From the NCBI GenBank assembly GCA_021613335.1, contig JAJTWR010000314.1, positions 1,222,501 through 1,286,500 of the forward strand: a DNA stretch of 64,000 bases, written 5' to 3'. This document shows positions 27,455-43,662 of this stretch, one piece after another. Under the pieces are notes generated by a model. It was not told the DNA's origin. It did not search any database and worked only from the letters and a program-made list of their open reading frames with translations. The stretch comes from Whitmania pigra. Lineage: Eukaryota; Annelida; Clitellata; Hirudinida; Haemopidae. Made by a program: the position numbers and the translations under genes. The number at the start of each line of letters is the position of its first letter. Within the stretch, counting starts at the first letter, position 1.

Positions 27455-29299
27455 TCAGTTGATGAGACCTAAAAACCAAATAATGTTATTTACATTAAAA
27501 CATTAACATGCTGCTTTAAATCTAAATTGAAAAGAGGAATCCTTAGTAATAATCTAATACTCACCCAAATAATCATCCATGAGGGTACCGATGGCAAACT
27601 GCAAGAAGGAAGCAACAACAACAATAATCGACGTCAAACATTACAAGTCCGGATAATTAATGAGGAGGTGAACAAAATTTAACTTAATCCTTGCAAAAAT
27701 AAAACATAAAACAAAAGTAGCACTAACAATCTCCTTGGCATCGACACGAGTTCCAACAATTTTCAGTCGAATGTCGTCGTCGGGTTGTATGACGGAATCC
27801 TGCAATCGATAATGTCGAAAGTCAAGAAAAAGTTAAACCAAAGATTTGTTGCAAATGACATTGGGCATCGAAAGGCTTTCAAGGAATGTCAATAAATGAA
27901 GTTGCTTCGGTTACTACAAAACCATGGTTGTTTTATTACCTCGTCTTTACCCCTGTACGAAGGAGGGTTCGATGATGGATCAAATTCTAGATCAGCAGGA
28001 ATCGACTAAAAGCAGAGTTCCAAATTCAGTTAGGAATCCGTTTTTTTTATAATAATTCCATTTATTAACTTTATTTGTATAATACTGTTTTTCATCATAT
28101 TTATATAATAATTTAAGTATTTTTTTAAGAAGCATTTCTATTCCTAGATTGTAGTTAATCTTTTGAGAGTATTTATCTGTTTGCAGCAGATGTTAACACA
28201 ACATTTATCAACCAAAATTCTGAGTGGATGAATTTATACATGCCAATTTATGTCATTTAATTTGATAATAACAAGATTACTAATTCTTTTAATTATTTTA
28301 AATTTGTTTATACAAAGATTTTAATCAGTTTAGCACAAACCAGAAAACATTACCTGTCTTGAGATGAAGCAGACCAGTGGTCCAACTTCCACAAAGATGC
28401 CTATCTGATGAAGCAATTAATAAATTATTATAATAAAATAAAGCCAATAAATTATGCTTGGTAATATAATATTCTAAAAAAATTCCCTCTTCCAAGTCTA
28501 AAAACACAGAAGCAATCCACCATGGCAAAGTAAGAAGGCACACAATGACATTCCCTGAAAGTTCAAACCACGACCGACCTTGTTGACCTGAGTAACCACA
28601 CCCTCGACGACTTCCCCCTTGAAAGGTCGAAACACGATGGCCTTGTACTTGACCGGGAATCTGGCAAAACCCCTTCCGGGGAGCAGCTGGCCTGCGCCGA
28701 TGTTGTCGATGGCAGTGACTGCAATGATGAAACCGTACCTGGCACGGAACAAGATTTGTTACCGGCTTCATTACAATTTGTTTTTTAAGTATTGATCAAT
28801 TAATTGATAATTAAAATGAATACAACAATGCAATGCACTGGTATGCCTACTTTCCAGAGCAAGTTCCTTCAACTTCACTGAAAAGTTTCTTTTTGACTGT
28901 CATAAGCAAATGGGCCCCGAAATATTTCGGGTGGAGGAGAATTTCGTGCTCGAGATTGACCTGAATTGCAACTCGAATTTTTATTCAAATTCAATCTAAC
29001 AACATCCTTTGTTTCATTTATTAAACTTTGTCACAATTTAGCACATTGTGTGTTTCGTGTGGTTTCGCAAACTTTATGAACTTCAAAATGTCATTATAAA
29101 TTATATTAACTTTGAACAACATATCCGTAATCGAAAATATCAATCTGATTCTAAGACAAACATGGGTATGACTTATGAAATGAGCCGACAAGCATTTCAA
29201 TAAAAATCTTCAGCCGCAGAGATTATGACTAATTTACACATTGAACTAAATTAATTTTTCTTTTAAAACAACAGAGGTAAGGCTAACGTGATAAAACAT
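27455..29299 (-). CDS. POLR2G: RNA polymerase II subunit RPB7 (POLR2G)
   Basis: Complete gene in eight coding exons, transcript order: 29288-29299, 28851-28960, 28575-28738, 28354-28400, 27940-28005, 27728-27799, 27565-27598, 27455-27468. The product is 172 residues, the same length as human RPB7. The first coding exon is just four codons, MFYH, followed by a GTTAGC donor; it is fixed because the family begins [15 protein letters not shown]. The N-terminal RNP-type domain and the C-terminal OB (S1-like) domain are both complete. Diagnostic stretches include [46 protein letters not shown] and the end [14 protein letters not shown]7 pairs with RPB4 as the stalk of RNA polymerase II in the nucleus and contacts emerging RNA. 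No odd residues are seen. Confidence 0.97.
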
Positions 29300-31907
29300 T
29301 CCCTTTGCGCAATTAGGAGCAAACAATACAGATGTTGTTGATGTCTGAATTGCTGTTGGACCACAGAAATCGCACAAGTACTTTGGAAACATATTTAAAA
29401 AAAAATAAAAAGTTTAACCATCAAATTATTTTTAAAAAATTTAAATGTAAATATGATTAAAAAATTAGAAACTTATATTTAGACAATTATTTTTATATTG
29501 ACATTACATGATATGACATTACAGACTTTCGAAATTTGACCTATTATTCATTTATTCTTTCTCAAAAGACAACGAAGGCAAATAAAGAAACATTCAGGTC
29601 TGAATACGATTGCAGAATTGGTTATCCCACTTCAACCTTTTAATTTTTTCGATTCGACTTCAATATCGACATCAAAGAGACCTTTATCACGACATCGAAT
29701 GCCTTTCCATTGTCGTTATTATTTAAAATATTTAAACAAAACAAAATGCGCATATCCTTGCAACACCGGACGAAAATGATTAGACGGGATGCATAAATGG
29801 AGAAGGAAACATTCGTCGGGAAAATGAGATGATGTATCGCCTGCTCAAAAATACGCTCTGTAAACGACCGTCCATGCACAGGTGAGACGGTAAGCAAATT
29901 GAAATTAAACGCCTCCAGACCATTTGATCGCCCACTCACTTTGATCCACAAATTGGATCCGGCCCCTCGCGAATCCTGGAATCCTGGAGACGATCATTGA
30001 CGAAATAATAAACGGTCGGAAAAGATGGATCGATGCATGGAAATGTCGAAGTTATAGGACAAACTAACCGATGGCGACCCGATTTTTCGAGATATTACTC
30101 CGCTGGTAAAATATGTTGAAAACAAAAAACATTATGATAACCAGTTAAATATTGATCCAATACTTGACCATTCGTTAATTTACTTTTATCGAACGGTTAA
30201 TTCGTGGGGAAAAATGAGTGCGACTTGCATGTGAGTGTCATCAATGTTTCCGTTGCTTTTGGCCAATTAAATTCAGTTTACCTGGCACCGTTTGGACGTC
30301 GTCTGACATTTTGAATTCCAAGTAAAATCTTCAATCACAATATCGTTTCATGCCAATTCGCATGAGACTATTATAACCTATTTTTGAGATGGTACACTGT
30401 ATTGCTGTTCAGCTTTGAAGATCACTTAATATAATGTCGTTTATTCAATTAGAGCCTACATGAATACCTTATCAGAATTTACTAAATCATGCTTCTTAAA
30501 GAAAATAAAATGTAGTTATTTATTATATAAAATAATAACATCGTCGAACTGTCTTCTACTTACAAATAAATCAGATTTCAATAAAAACACTAACGAAAGA
30601 CAAATTCTAAAAGAGAAACACGAGCTGATAAATCAATAAGAAAAAATGGAAAAAATAAAATAATGAAATAAAATGCTCAAATAGAATATTCTGCCGCGTT
30701 TTCAGCCATTTTGAGCGAGGCGACCGGATATTATCAATTAAATAATCCCGCGGCGTGCTAAACAGACGTTTGGACTTTTTCTCGTGCGCGAAAATATCAA
30801 CAAAGTCTAAATATGGCTGCATATTTAAATAATAAATTTACCGACTAAGAAATACATGTTGACGATTGACGTATCAATAAATATTTAACGTTAATAGTGA
30901 AAAATCATGTCACAATGATTGTAATATTTAATCGTGTCATTTGTGACTATTAAGCCATTTAATGTGATTTATTCCATACATAGATAAAACAAGCTCAGTG
31001 ACTATACTCAAAACTCATTTGTGACTATTAAGTCATTTAAATTGATTTATTAATACATCGTTAAGACAAAGTGAGTGACTAACCTCAAAATTGAATTCAA
31101 GCCTTTAAAACAGCATAAAGACCAATGGATATTATTATTATAGTGGATCTTTTAGGCCAATTCGAGACTTTAGAACTCTTTAGAAGTTCAAACCAAGCAC
31201 TAAAAATAAATCCCCCAACAAATGCATTCAAAAAGAATAATTAATTCGCCTCAGCATCAATTCACTACTTAATGACAATTCACAAAGCACAGATCTTAAC
31301 GTCAATCCGCCTCGCAATTCATCGATGGATGTCAATTCGCTTAAAATCATCGGAGTCGACATATTTGATGGCCTTCGATTTAGTTAAGCATGTTTGTGTG
31401 CTCCATGGAACATTTATTTGCCCCAACAAATTCGGCTTCCTCGGTGCAGCCCTCGGGCCACAAAAGGAAGGAAAAGGGACAGAGGCACGTGCCCCAAGCA
31501 GAGAGGGGTACAACCAGGCGTTTAGTAAGCTTAAATATAAAGCTTGTTATAAATTATTAATAAAATTTGTTATGAATTAGAGTGATAACAAATAATCAAA
31601 ACCCGGTTGACCAAAAGTTTGGGGAAGTAAATGAATGGATGGACAGACGGATGATCGAACTGATGAATGAGTAAAGGACCAGATGAGCTGAAGGATTGAC
31701 GAAGGATCAAATCAATGGATGGATGAATTAATGAGTAGAGATATGGATGGATGAATGGATGGATGGATGAATGGATGGATGGATGAATGGATGGATGGAT
31801 GAATGGATGGGTGGATGGATGGATGGATGGATGGTGGTGGCTTATGAGTGCGTGCGCTTTGTTCTACCCGCGGCAATGCGGAGGCGGGGTTTGACACGCG
31901 GAGTGGT
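29300..31907. other. Intergenic between divergent RPB7 and prohormone-like gene
   Basis: AT-rich sequence without a supported coding exon. It should contain the RPB7 promoter and 5' UTR. Two - strand open frames (29,640-29,951 and 30,607-30,822) and a short - strand ATG segment near 30,310 with a GTAAAC donor were inspected, and no partner exons were found. A 50-base phrase, TTTGTGACTATTAAG(C/T)CATTTAA, occurs twice around 30,950 and 31,018 as a short local duplication. Confidence 0.5.
31620..31835. repeat. GGAT/GAAT tetranucleotide array
   Basis: Imperfect from 31,620 to 31,740 and nearly regular (GGATGGATGAAT) from 31,743 to 31,833. It ends about 75 bases upstream of the TATA box of the prohormone-like gene, so it lies in that promoter. 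Confidence 0.9.
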
Positions 31908-31915
31908 TATAAAAG
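31908..31915 (+). promoter_or_regulatory. TATA box of the prohormone-like gene
   Basis: TATAAAAG in a locally GC-rich setting (31,862-31,905 is CG-rich). It is followed about 55 bases downstream by a consensus donor, GACAG|GTCAGT at 31965/31966. This fits a short untranslated first exon of about 25-30 bases that splices to the acceptor TGAGTGCAG ending at 32589, 51 bases before the start codon. Confidence 0.65.
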
Positions 31916-32640
31916 GGTGGTTAGCAGACGACTGGAGGGAATTGGAAAGTGCGACTTTACGACAGGTCAGTGGTAAACATCTCTGAATGACTGCAGACGA
32001 ACAGACGTGTCTTTGATCGATTGTTGATTCAGAATTCTCCGGTCTTAAAGAAAGGTTAACACATCTTACGCTGCGATGGTGACTATGACGTTTATGGTGA
32101 TGATGATGATGATGATGATAGCGATGATGTTTACGGTGGTGATGATGATGACGATGGTGATGTATTGGAGATTTTTCTGTAAACTTACGCGTGCATTTCA
32201 ATGTGCTATTATTGTTACGTTTAATATTGATTATATTATTTATGTGCTTAATTGATGTTCAATCTGGTTACTTTCTTAAATTTAACATAAATTTAATTGG
32301 AAGGAATTTGTAGTAATTTTTTTAGAATTTGAGCACGTGGTTTTCCAACTTTATGAGTTTTACTAATTAAATGGGGATATTACGTTCCAGGATATTGAAT
32401 CGTGTCAATGATTCATTACATTTCATTTTCTCAATAACAAAAAGAAAAAAAAACATATGACTAGTAATATTGCAAAATCTTTGACTAAATTATATCATCA
32501 TTATTATTACCATAAACCTTAATCAGAATCGTCCATTAAACTAATTTCCGTAACTGACCAATAAACACGAGAAGGCAATCTGAGTGCAGGTTTCTCTCCA
32601 GAAATATCCTGGTATCCAGATGACACAGAATCACTGAACC

Positions 32641-37999
<5,359 letters not shown>

Positions 38000-40150
38000 A
38001 ATATATTTGACACGTAAATTAATATTAATTAACTAATATGTATAATTTATAGTGATAGTCAGTGTCGTCATCGCAGAGCCGAATGTTCAAAACTCGTTAG
38101 AAGGTTGTATTTTCTGCTTCTAATGTCTCGTCCCTGCAAATTAAAAAGTTTTAAAAAAAGTCGTTAGCAGATTTTTGGCAGTTGACAGTTAATTACTTGG
38201 AATAAGCCTTTCAAAATATGAGTTAAAACTTTCTTGAAATAGGTGATGTTCAAAAACATTTCATCATCACCATCATCAAGATTATCATTATCGTTATCAC
38301 CATCATTATCGTAAGAGACTTTTTAGGTTTGTGATTATTTTAAATATTTTTTTTATTGTCGTGATCCGATATAAGCAAGCTCAAATGCAACTTGCCAGTT
38401 TTGCCATGTAATGTGTATAAAAAAAATTGACTTTTAAGGAAAACAAATCAACTTTTGTGAAGATTGAAGATGATTGACATTCCGAAACGATTGTCTGCTT
38501 CTAGGAAAGCAGCCACTTAAATTGTTCGCTCAACCTTTCGTGGGAAGGAAATTTTGAATTGAAACGAAGAACTTAGAAAGTGTTTTGAACGAAAAAAAAC
38601 TGCTGCAAATCTAAATAACAAACTTGCAAAAATCTGTTGATTTTAGAAGCAGATTTTGGCTGGTCGCGTATGATTTAATTGCGACAATTAACATAACATT
38701 CTTTGGTGTCATCAAAATAGGCGGGTTCGCCACGGGATGATAGTGAAGAGACAGAAGTATTTCACGCGAGATGGAGTCCAATTAAGACCAAGAAAAGCAT
38801 ATTCGTTTCATTTAAGTTCACTTCCACTCGTTTTTAGCCACAAAAGCTTCCTGGATCATTCGGTAAGAAACGCTGGTTTACTTTCGTTGACGGGTCGTTT
38901 GAAATGATGTTTGAAAAGATGATATTTCTCTCTCTTTTTCTCCCTGGGAACGATAAAAATATGTTCATAATGCGTAATAGCTAGGCCCACCCTACATTTC
39001 ATATTCATAAACGCCCGATGCAATAAGTAAATACTTGTGCATGTTAGTGTTGGCGTGCGAATTTGGCATCAATTTGTTTTCCGAGTTAGTTCGCTTCTAG
39101 AATGTCTGCTTTCAATTTAGACGGATAAGCTGATGAACGCCGAATAAGCGAATATGAACGTCTCATTAAAGGCTTCCTTGAGATGATGCATGGTTTTTTG
39201 TGCAGTTGGTTTTGATTGGATTCAGATAAATGAGCCTTGAATCTTGGTCGCGCATGGGATACTGGGACCTCCGTCATGACTGTGACAGAGTTGTGTGATA
39301 TTCACCATTCTTGACATTCATGCAGAATATCATTAAGGTGCTTGTTAAGTAAGTTGTTGTTTTTTTCGTTTATGATGTAATTCAATCTGTGCTTATCAGT
39401 GATTACAAACAGATTCAATAACCTGTTTAACTTGTGTTTGTGTTTATGTTTTTGTTGTTATTCTAGAATGTATTACTTATTATTACATTACATCAGCTTG
39501 TAATGAAATGAAAGAGGTATTGTAATGAATAAGATTTTGATTGTAATTTGACACCAATTCCTGAAAAGTTGACGTGGGAACAAATTCAGACCAGCTTCAG
39601 TAGATTTGAGGAGTTCATCTCTTAGATGAGTTTTTTCTGTCATGAGAATAAGCATAACTCAGCAGATGATTTACAATTTGATTAATTGATTTGCTTAAAA
39701 ATGCTGCTCGTTCCTTGGAAATGTTGGAAAAAACCACAGATAAATGTTTCAAAAATGAACCGTCAGACATGTCTTGTCAAGTTTAAAACTGCAGACGCTC
39801 GGGCCTTTTAAATTCTGACGAGTCGTGTTAATAAATCAGATTCACAATTGGTTGTTTGGAAGTGCTTAATGCTGTTTGGGAGAAACTGATTTTGCTGATT
39901 TTGCTGCATAATTAATTAATTCATTCATTCATTAATTCATTCATTCATTTATTATTTACAAGAACTCACAAGTTGCTTATAAAACTTCATTTATAAAAAT
40001 TATAATTATTAAAGTGAAATGTTTTATTATTATTATTGTTATTTTTATTATTTTTAATTCTTGTGTGTTATTATTATTATTTTTATTATTATTAATTCTT
40101 GTGTGTTATTGTTATTCTCACAACATGTCTTGCCTACTCGAGATGCTAAT
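38000..40150. other. Intergenic / 3' UTR of prohormone-like gene and upstream of LRR gene 1
   Basis: No supported coding exon. A weak ATTC array is at 39,917-39,950. A TTATAAAAC motif at 39,976-39,984 could be a TATA-like element for the first LRR gene, whose untranslated first exon is not resolved. Confidence 0.45.
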
Positions 40151-40272
40151 GATATTATGTTGTAATTCTACAGAACCAGTCATGAATCGAACCTCAACGC
40201 TCGAGTGATATTATGTTATAATTCTACATAATTCTACAGAACCAGTCATGAATCGAACCTCAACGCTCGAGT
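40151..40272. repeat. Tandem duplication of the splice acceptor and start codon of LRR gene 1
   Basis: Copy 1 (40151-40206) and copy 2 (40207-40272) share GATATTATGTTRTAATTC, the acceptor TTCTACAG, and the sequence from AACCAGTC through the first eight codons. Copy 2 has an extra ATAATTCTAC. Copy 1 puts a TGA right after the eight codons MNRTSTLE; copy 2 continues into the gene. Confidence 0.92.
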
Positions 40273-42233
40273 TCCTGACACTCCTCCTCCTGTGTTCCTC
40301 GATCTTGTGCCTCTGCGAAACCTGCCAGCCACTGGGTGATACCCAAAGATGCATCCTGAAAACGTCTCAACCCGACGAATGGTTTTCCGGTTTGGACTCC
40401 AAGTTGCACAAGGTTCAGGTTCTGCTCGTTTTCGACTCCGTCGAAGTTCCGCAGTACTTGCCTCTTGAAACTTTCAACCTCGGAATTCTGGTTGTGAATG
40501 TCAGCATCGAGAATAAGAAAGTCTGCGACGAAGGCGCCGAATCGTCGTCGTCATCACCATCACCGACATCATCATCTTCATCATTATCATCACCAACATC
40601 GTCATCATCATCATCATTTGGCAATTTCGATCTAGATGCTTGCTTGGATAATGAAAATATCACCGAGACCATTAACAAGGTCTTGAGGCTTTTCCAAAAT
40701 AGGGTCATATATTTCAGCCTCCATCTGAAAAGTAACCACATTCTCCGGTACACCCCTCCTTCTGGCATCAGAATGCTGACGGATCTGGTGACCAGCGGAT
40801 TTCGAATGAAGTTCGTCGAACCGCTCGCTCGAATGTCGAGCGACCTCGTTTCCGTCACCTTCGAAAAGGCCGGCATTGCCGGTCTCGACGAAATAGATTT
40901 CAAGGGCTGCCAAAAATACTTGGAAGTTCTAAAACTGAACCACAACCAGCTGAAAGATCTCTCTCCCTCGCAGTTGCCTGTCGAACTTAAAAAGTTGAAA
41001 ACTCTGGAGTTGCAGTACAACGAGATTACCAGGATAGACAGAGACAACTTTCTAAAAAACCTAAAGAAACTGGTGGCACTGCATTTGCACGGAAATCGCA
41101 TAACCTTCGTCGACGAATTCGCCTTCAGCGGACTCAAGGACTTGATTTATTTGTCGCTCGGAGACAACAGACTGGTCGCCGTTCCCGCCATCAATTGGCT
41201 CGATGGCTCGCATTCCAACCTCGAGGAGCTGATCTTGCGTCGAAACAACATCACCGTCTTCGACAACGAAGTGTTCAAGAACCTTCCGCGCTTGCTTTAC
41301 CTCGACTTGAGGTTCACTTGCATCGGTGCTTTCGACCTGTCGAACCTGGAAAATTTGAGGTCGTTGAAGCTCTCGAACGGCTGCACCAAGACATTGAAGT
41401 TGAAGCAGGAGAAAAGTTCTCTGAAGTCCTTGTACATCAACGACAACCGGTTCGAAACGTTCGACGGAAACTTCGCGTCGATTCTGAGCAACTCTGATCG
41501 CGATTTCGAGGCCGACTTCTCCAACAATCCGTGGCGGGACTGCGAAGCTTTTGTCGAATGGCGCAAGTCGTGCAACAACAACAAAGTCAGCGACCGGTAC
41601 GAATGCAGAGTCGACGGGAGAAATTTGACTGTGAAGTTCATCAACCACGAGTCGTTCGATTGCACTCGCCACCTCGAAGGCACACTTCATGTCAAAGACG
41701 ATAAAGACGACAAAGTTCTCGAAGACGACAAAGTTCTCAAAGACGACAAAGTTCTCGAAGATGACAAAGACGACAAAGTCCTCAAAGATGTCAAAGACGA
41801 CAAAGTTCTCAAAGACGACAAAGTTCTCGAAGATGACAAAGACGACAAAGTCCTCAAAGATGTCAAAGACGACAAAGTTCTCAAAGACGTCAAAGACGAC
41901 AAAGTTCTCAAAGACGACAAAGTTCTCAAAGATGTCAAAGACAACAAAGTCCTCAAAGACGACAAAGTTCTCAAAGACGACAAAGTTCTCAAAGACGTCA
42001 AAGACGACAAAGTTCTCAAAGATGTCAAAGACGACAAAGTTCTCAAAGACGACAAAGTTCTCAAAGATGTCAAAGACGACAAAGTCCTCAAAGACGTCAA
42101 AGTTCCAGCGTTCTCGAATGCTGCCACTGCCCTGCATTTTGCTTGTTTGAGCGGATGTACTGATTGTTTTCCCTTCATTGTCGCCTTATCGATCTGTTTG
42201 GTGAGCATTGCTAAGTTGAGGTTTCTTGATTAA
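40248..42233 (+). CDS. Secreted / surface leucine-rich-repeat protein 1 (DDK-repeat stalk)
   Basis: Single coding exon of 661 residues; the start follows a 3' splice site (TTCTACAG) by 8 bases. Signal peptide: FLTLLLLCSSILCLC (about residues 9-23). Then a small cysteine pair (TCQPLGDTQRC), a Ser-rich insert (about 97-125) made by in-frame TCA/TCATCG expansion, and about eight LRRs (residues 200-430; for example LKTLELQYNEITRIDRDNF and LVALHLHGNRITFVDEFAF). An LRRCT-like cap follows with NPWRDCEAFVEW and further Cys. Residues about 482-620 are a highly charged tandem repeat of DDKVLKD units. The end is hydrophobic (FPFIVALSICLVSIAKL), suggesting a membrane anchor or GPI signal. LRR ectodomains of this kind bind proteins or mediate recognition; the ligand is unknown. 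It heads a tandem of three related genes and has diverged most. Confidence 0.88.
   Translation: MNRTSTLEFLTLLLLCSSILCLCETCQPLGDTQRCILKTSQPDEWFSGLDSKLHKVQVLLVFDSVEVPQYLPLETFNLGILVVNVSIENKKVCDEGAESSSSSPSPTSSSSSLSSPTSSSSSSFGNFDLDACLDNENITETINKVLRLFQNRVIYFSLHLKSNHILRYTPPSGIRMLTDLVTSGFRMKFVEPLARMSSDLVSVTFEKAGIAGLDEIDFKGCQKYLEVLKLNHNQLKDLSPSQLPVELKKLKTLELQYNEITRIDRDNFLKNLKKLVALHLHGNRITFVDEFAFSGLKDLIYLSLGDNRLVAVPAINWLDGSHSNLEELILRRNNITVFDNEVFKNLPRLLYLDLRFTCIGAFDLSNLENLRSLKLSNGCTKTLKLKQEKSSLKSLYINDNRFETFDGNFASILSNSDRDFEADFSNNPWRDCEAFVEWRKSCNNNKVSDRYECRVDGRNLTVKFINHESFDCTRHLEGTLHVKDDKDDKVLEDDKVLKDDKVLEDDKDDKVLKDVKDDKVLKDDKVLEDDKDDKVLKDVKDDKVLKDVKDDKVLKDDKVLKDVKDNKVLKDDKVLKDDKVLKDVKDDKVLKDVKDDKVLKDDKVLKDVKDDKVLKDVKVPAFSNAATALHFACLSGCTDCFPFIVALSICLVSIAKLRFLD
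41690..42104 (+). repeat. Coding tandem repeat (DDKVLKD units) in LRR gene 1
   Basis: Units of AAAGACGACAAAGTTCTC and AAAGATGTC alternate in higher-order blocks over about 415 bases. All indels are multiples of three, so the frame stays open. The opposite strand and the other frames are also open across it, which produces large antisense frames that are not genes. Confidence 0.95.
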
Positions 42234-43662
42234 TTCGAAGATTTTACTCTTAATTTTATTTCAGTTCGTTCGTTCGATGTCGTTCTCGTGTCGATGTAGT
42301 TGTTGTGCTGACGTCGGTGTTGTATTGTTGCGTTTATGTTGTCGTGATGCTTTGTGATCTTCAATCTTTTCGTTTTGGAGTTCCAAAAAACCGGTACTTA
42401 ATTGCTAAATGTTTTGAGAAATTTAATCTTCCAGATCTTGATTGCTAGGAGTGCAGACAGCTTGAAAAGTTCATTTGTTTAGAAACGCATTAACATAAAT
42501 TTCATTTATTTCTTTATTATTATTATACGTTGTCTCTATTAGGCAAATTGAAAATAAAACATGTACCCAGTAAATCGCTTAGCGAGAACTTTGTACACGA
42601 ATAGATTTTAGCTTGTTTGGAGATGAACGACCAAAAGGTTATTCTGGTTCGTATGACGCATTTAATTTAGTTTAATTTTAATTAACGACTTTAGAGAGGA
42701 GCCGGCAAAAAGCACACAGGTTAACGAAAGTGGCCACACATGTGGATTCCCCGAGTATTTCGGTGGCACCAAACGTTATTGTGAGAGCGTCCTCATGTCT
42801 GGCGTAACTTGAACGCTCCTAGATGAAAAGTGGATTCGAAAATTATTAAAAAATGTAAAGATGGTGTGATAAGATTTCGCATGTTTTATTTTGTTTTGTT
42901 TTGTTATTGTTGTTGATAAGTTAATGAAATTGTTGACTTCCTATGCCAGTTGTTGGATTTGTCTCAAGATTCTGTAATTTATGATTGATTTATTTTATTT
43001 TATTATTATTATAGATTAATAGATTTATTATTAATTTATGATTGATTTACAGCGGTTAATGGTCTTAGTAATATCCGTAATTCTTATTTCACGATGAATG
43101 AAATCTAATAATTAAATTAAAAATTTAGCATCGTGTGAAATTATTTAATTCTATTTGAAAAATGTTACATGCCGATTAAGGAAAAACCTTCAAAGCTATC
43201 ACAGACCATAACCTTCACAATTTCTCGACAGCCTTCTCAGATAAGTACTTATCTTATTGAGTGGGATGACGAGATAATGTAATTAACTACTCCGGAGATT
43301 ATCAAGCTTCGAATTATAGGTTTATTGCGCAATTCTTTCGAATTAAAGACCTATTGATAAGTGGCCATCAGCGTTGCTTCTGCCACAAGTTAAAGGCTTC
43401 TGTGCGTTTTATTAGGAAAAACTTTTACGACAAAAAAAAAATCGGTGCTTAATTTGTTTAGTCAACTCAAAAGGCATTTGGGGCTACCAGGTTATTGTTA
43501 AATCGATTTTATGTGTAATTTTATGTGATTTTATGCTTAATATATTTAAAAGCTTTACAAGCTGCTCAGTTATTAATTCCTTATTTATACTTTTTTTTTA
43601 ACTCTGGCACCATATTTATACAATAAACAACTTAAAAATGCATCAGTCAAATAAAATCAAAA
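42234..43662. other. Intergenic between LRR genes 1 and 2
   Basis: AT-rich, no coding exon supported. Contains the 3' UTR of LRR gene 1 (AATAAA at about 42,552-42,557) and the unresolved promoter and 5' UTR of LRR gene 2. Confidence 0.5.

Noticed and set aside
30275..30312. - strand ATG segment with a GTAAAC donor upstream of RPB7
   Set aside because: Encodes about nine codons, but no downstream partner exon in phase was found before RPB7, whose start is fixed at 29299.
30607..30822. 71-codon - strand frame in the RPB7 upstream region
   Set aside because: No acceptor or donor context and no recognisable motif.
41061..42208. Large antisense open frames (358 and 173 codons) opposite LRR gene 1
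   Set aside because: They are produced by the triplet-periodic DDK repeat and codon bias of the sense strand; the sense product has a signal peptide, LRRs and a clean start.
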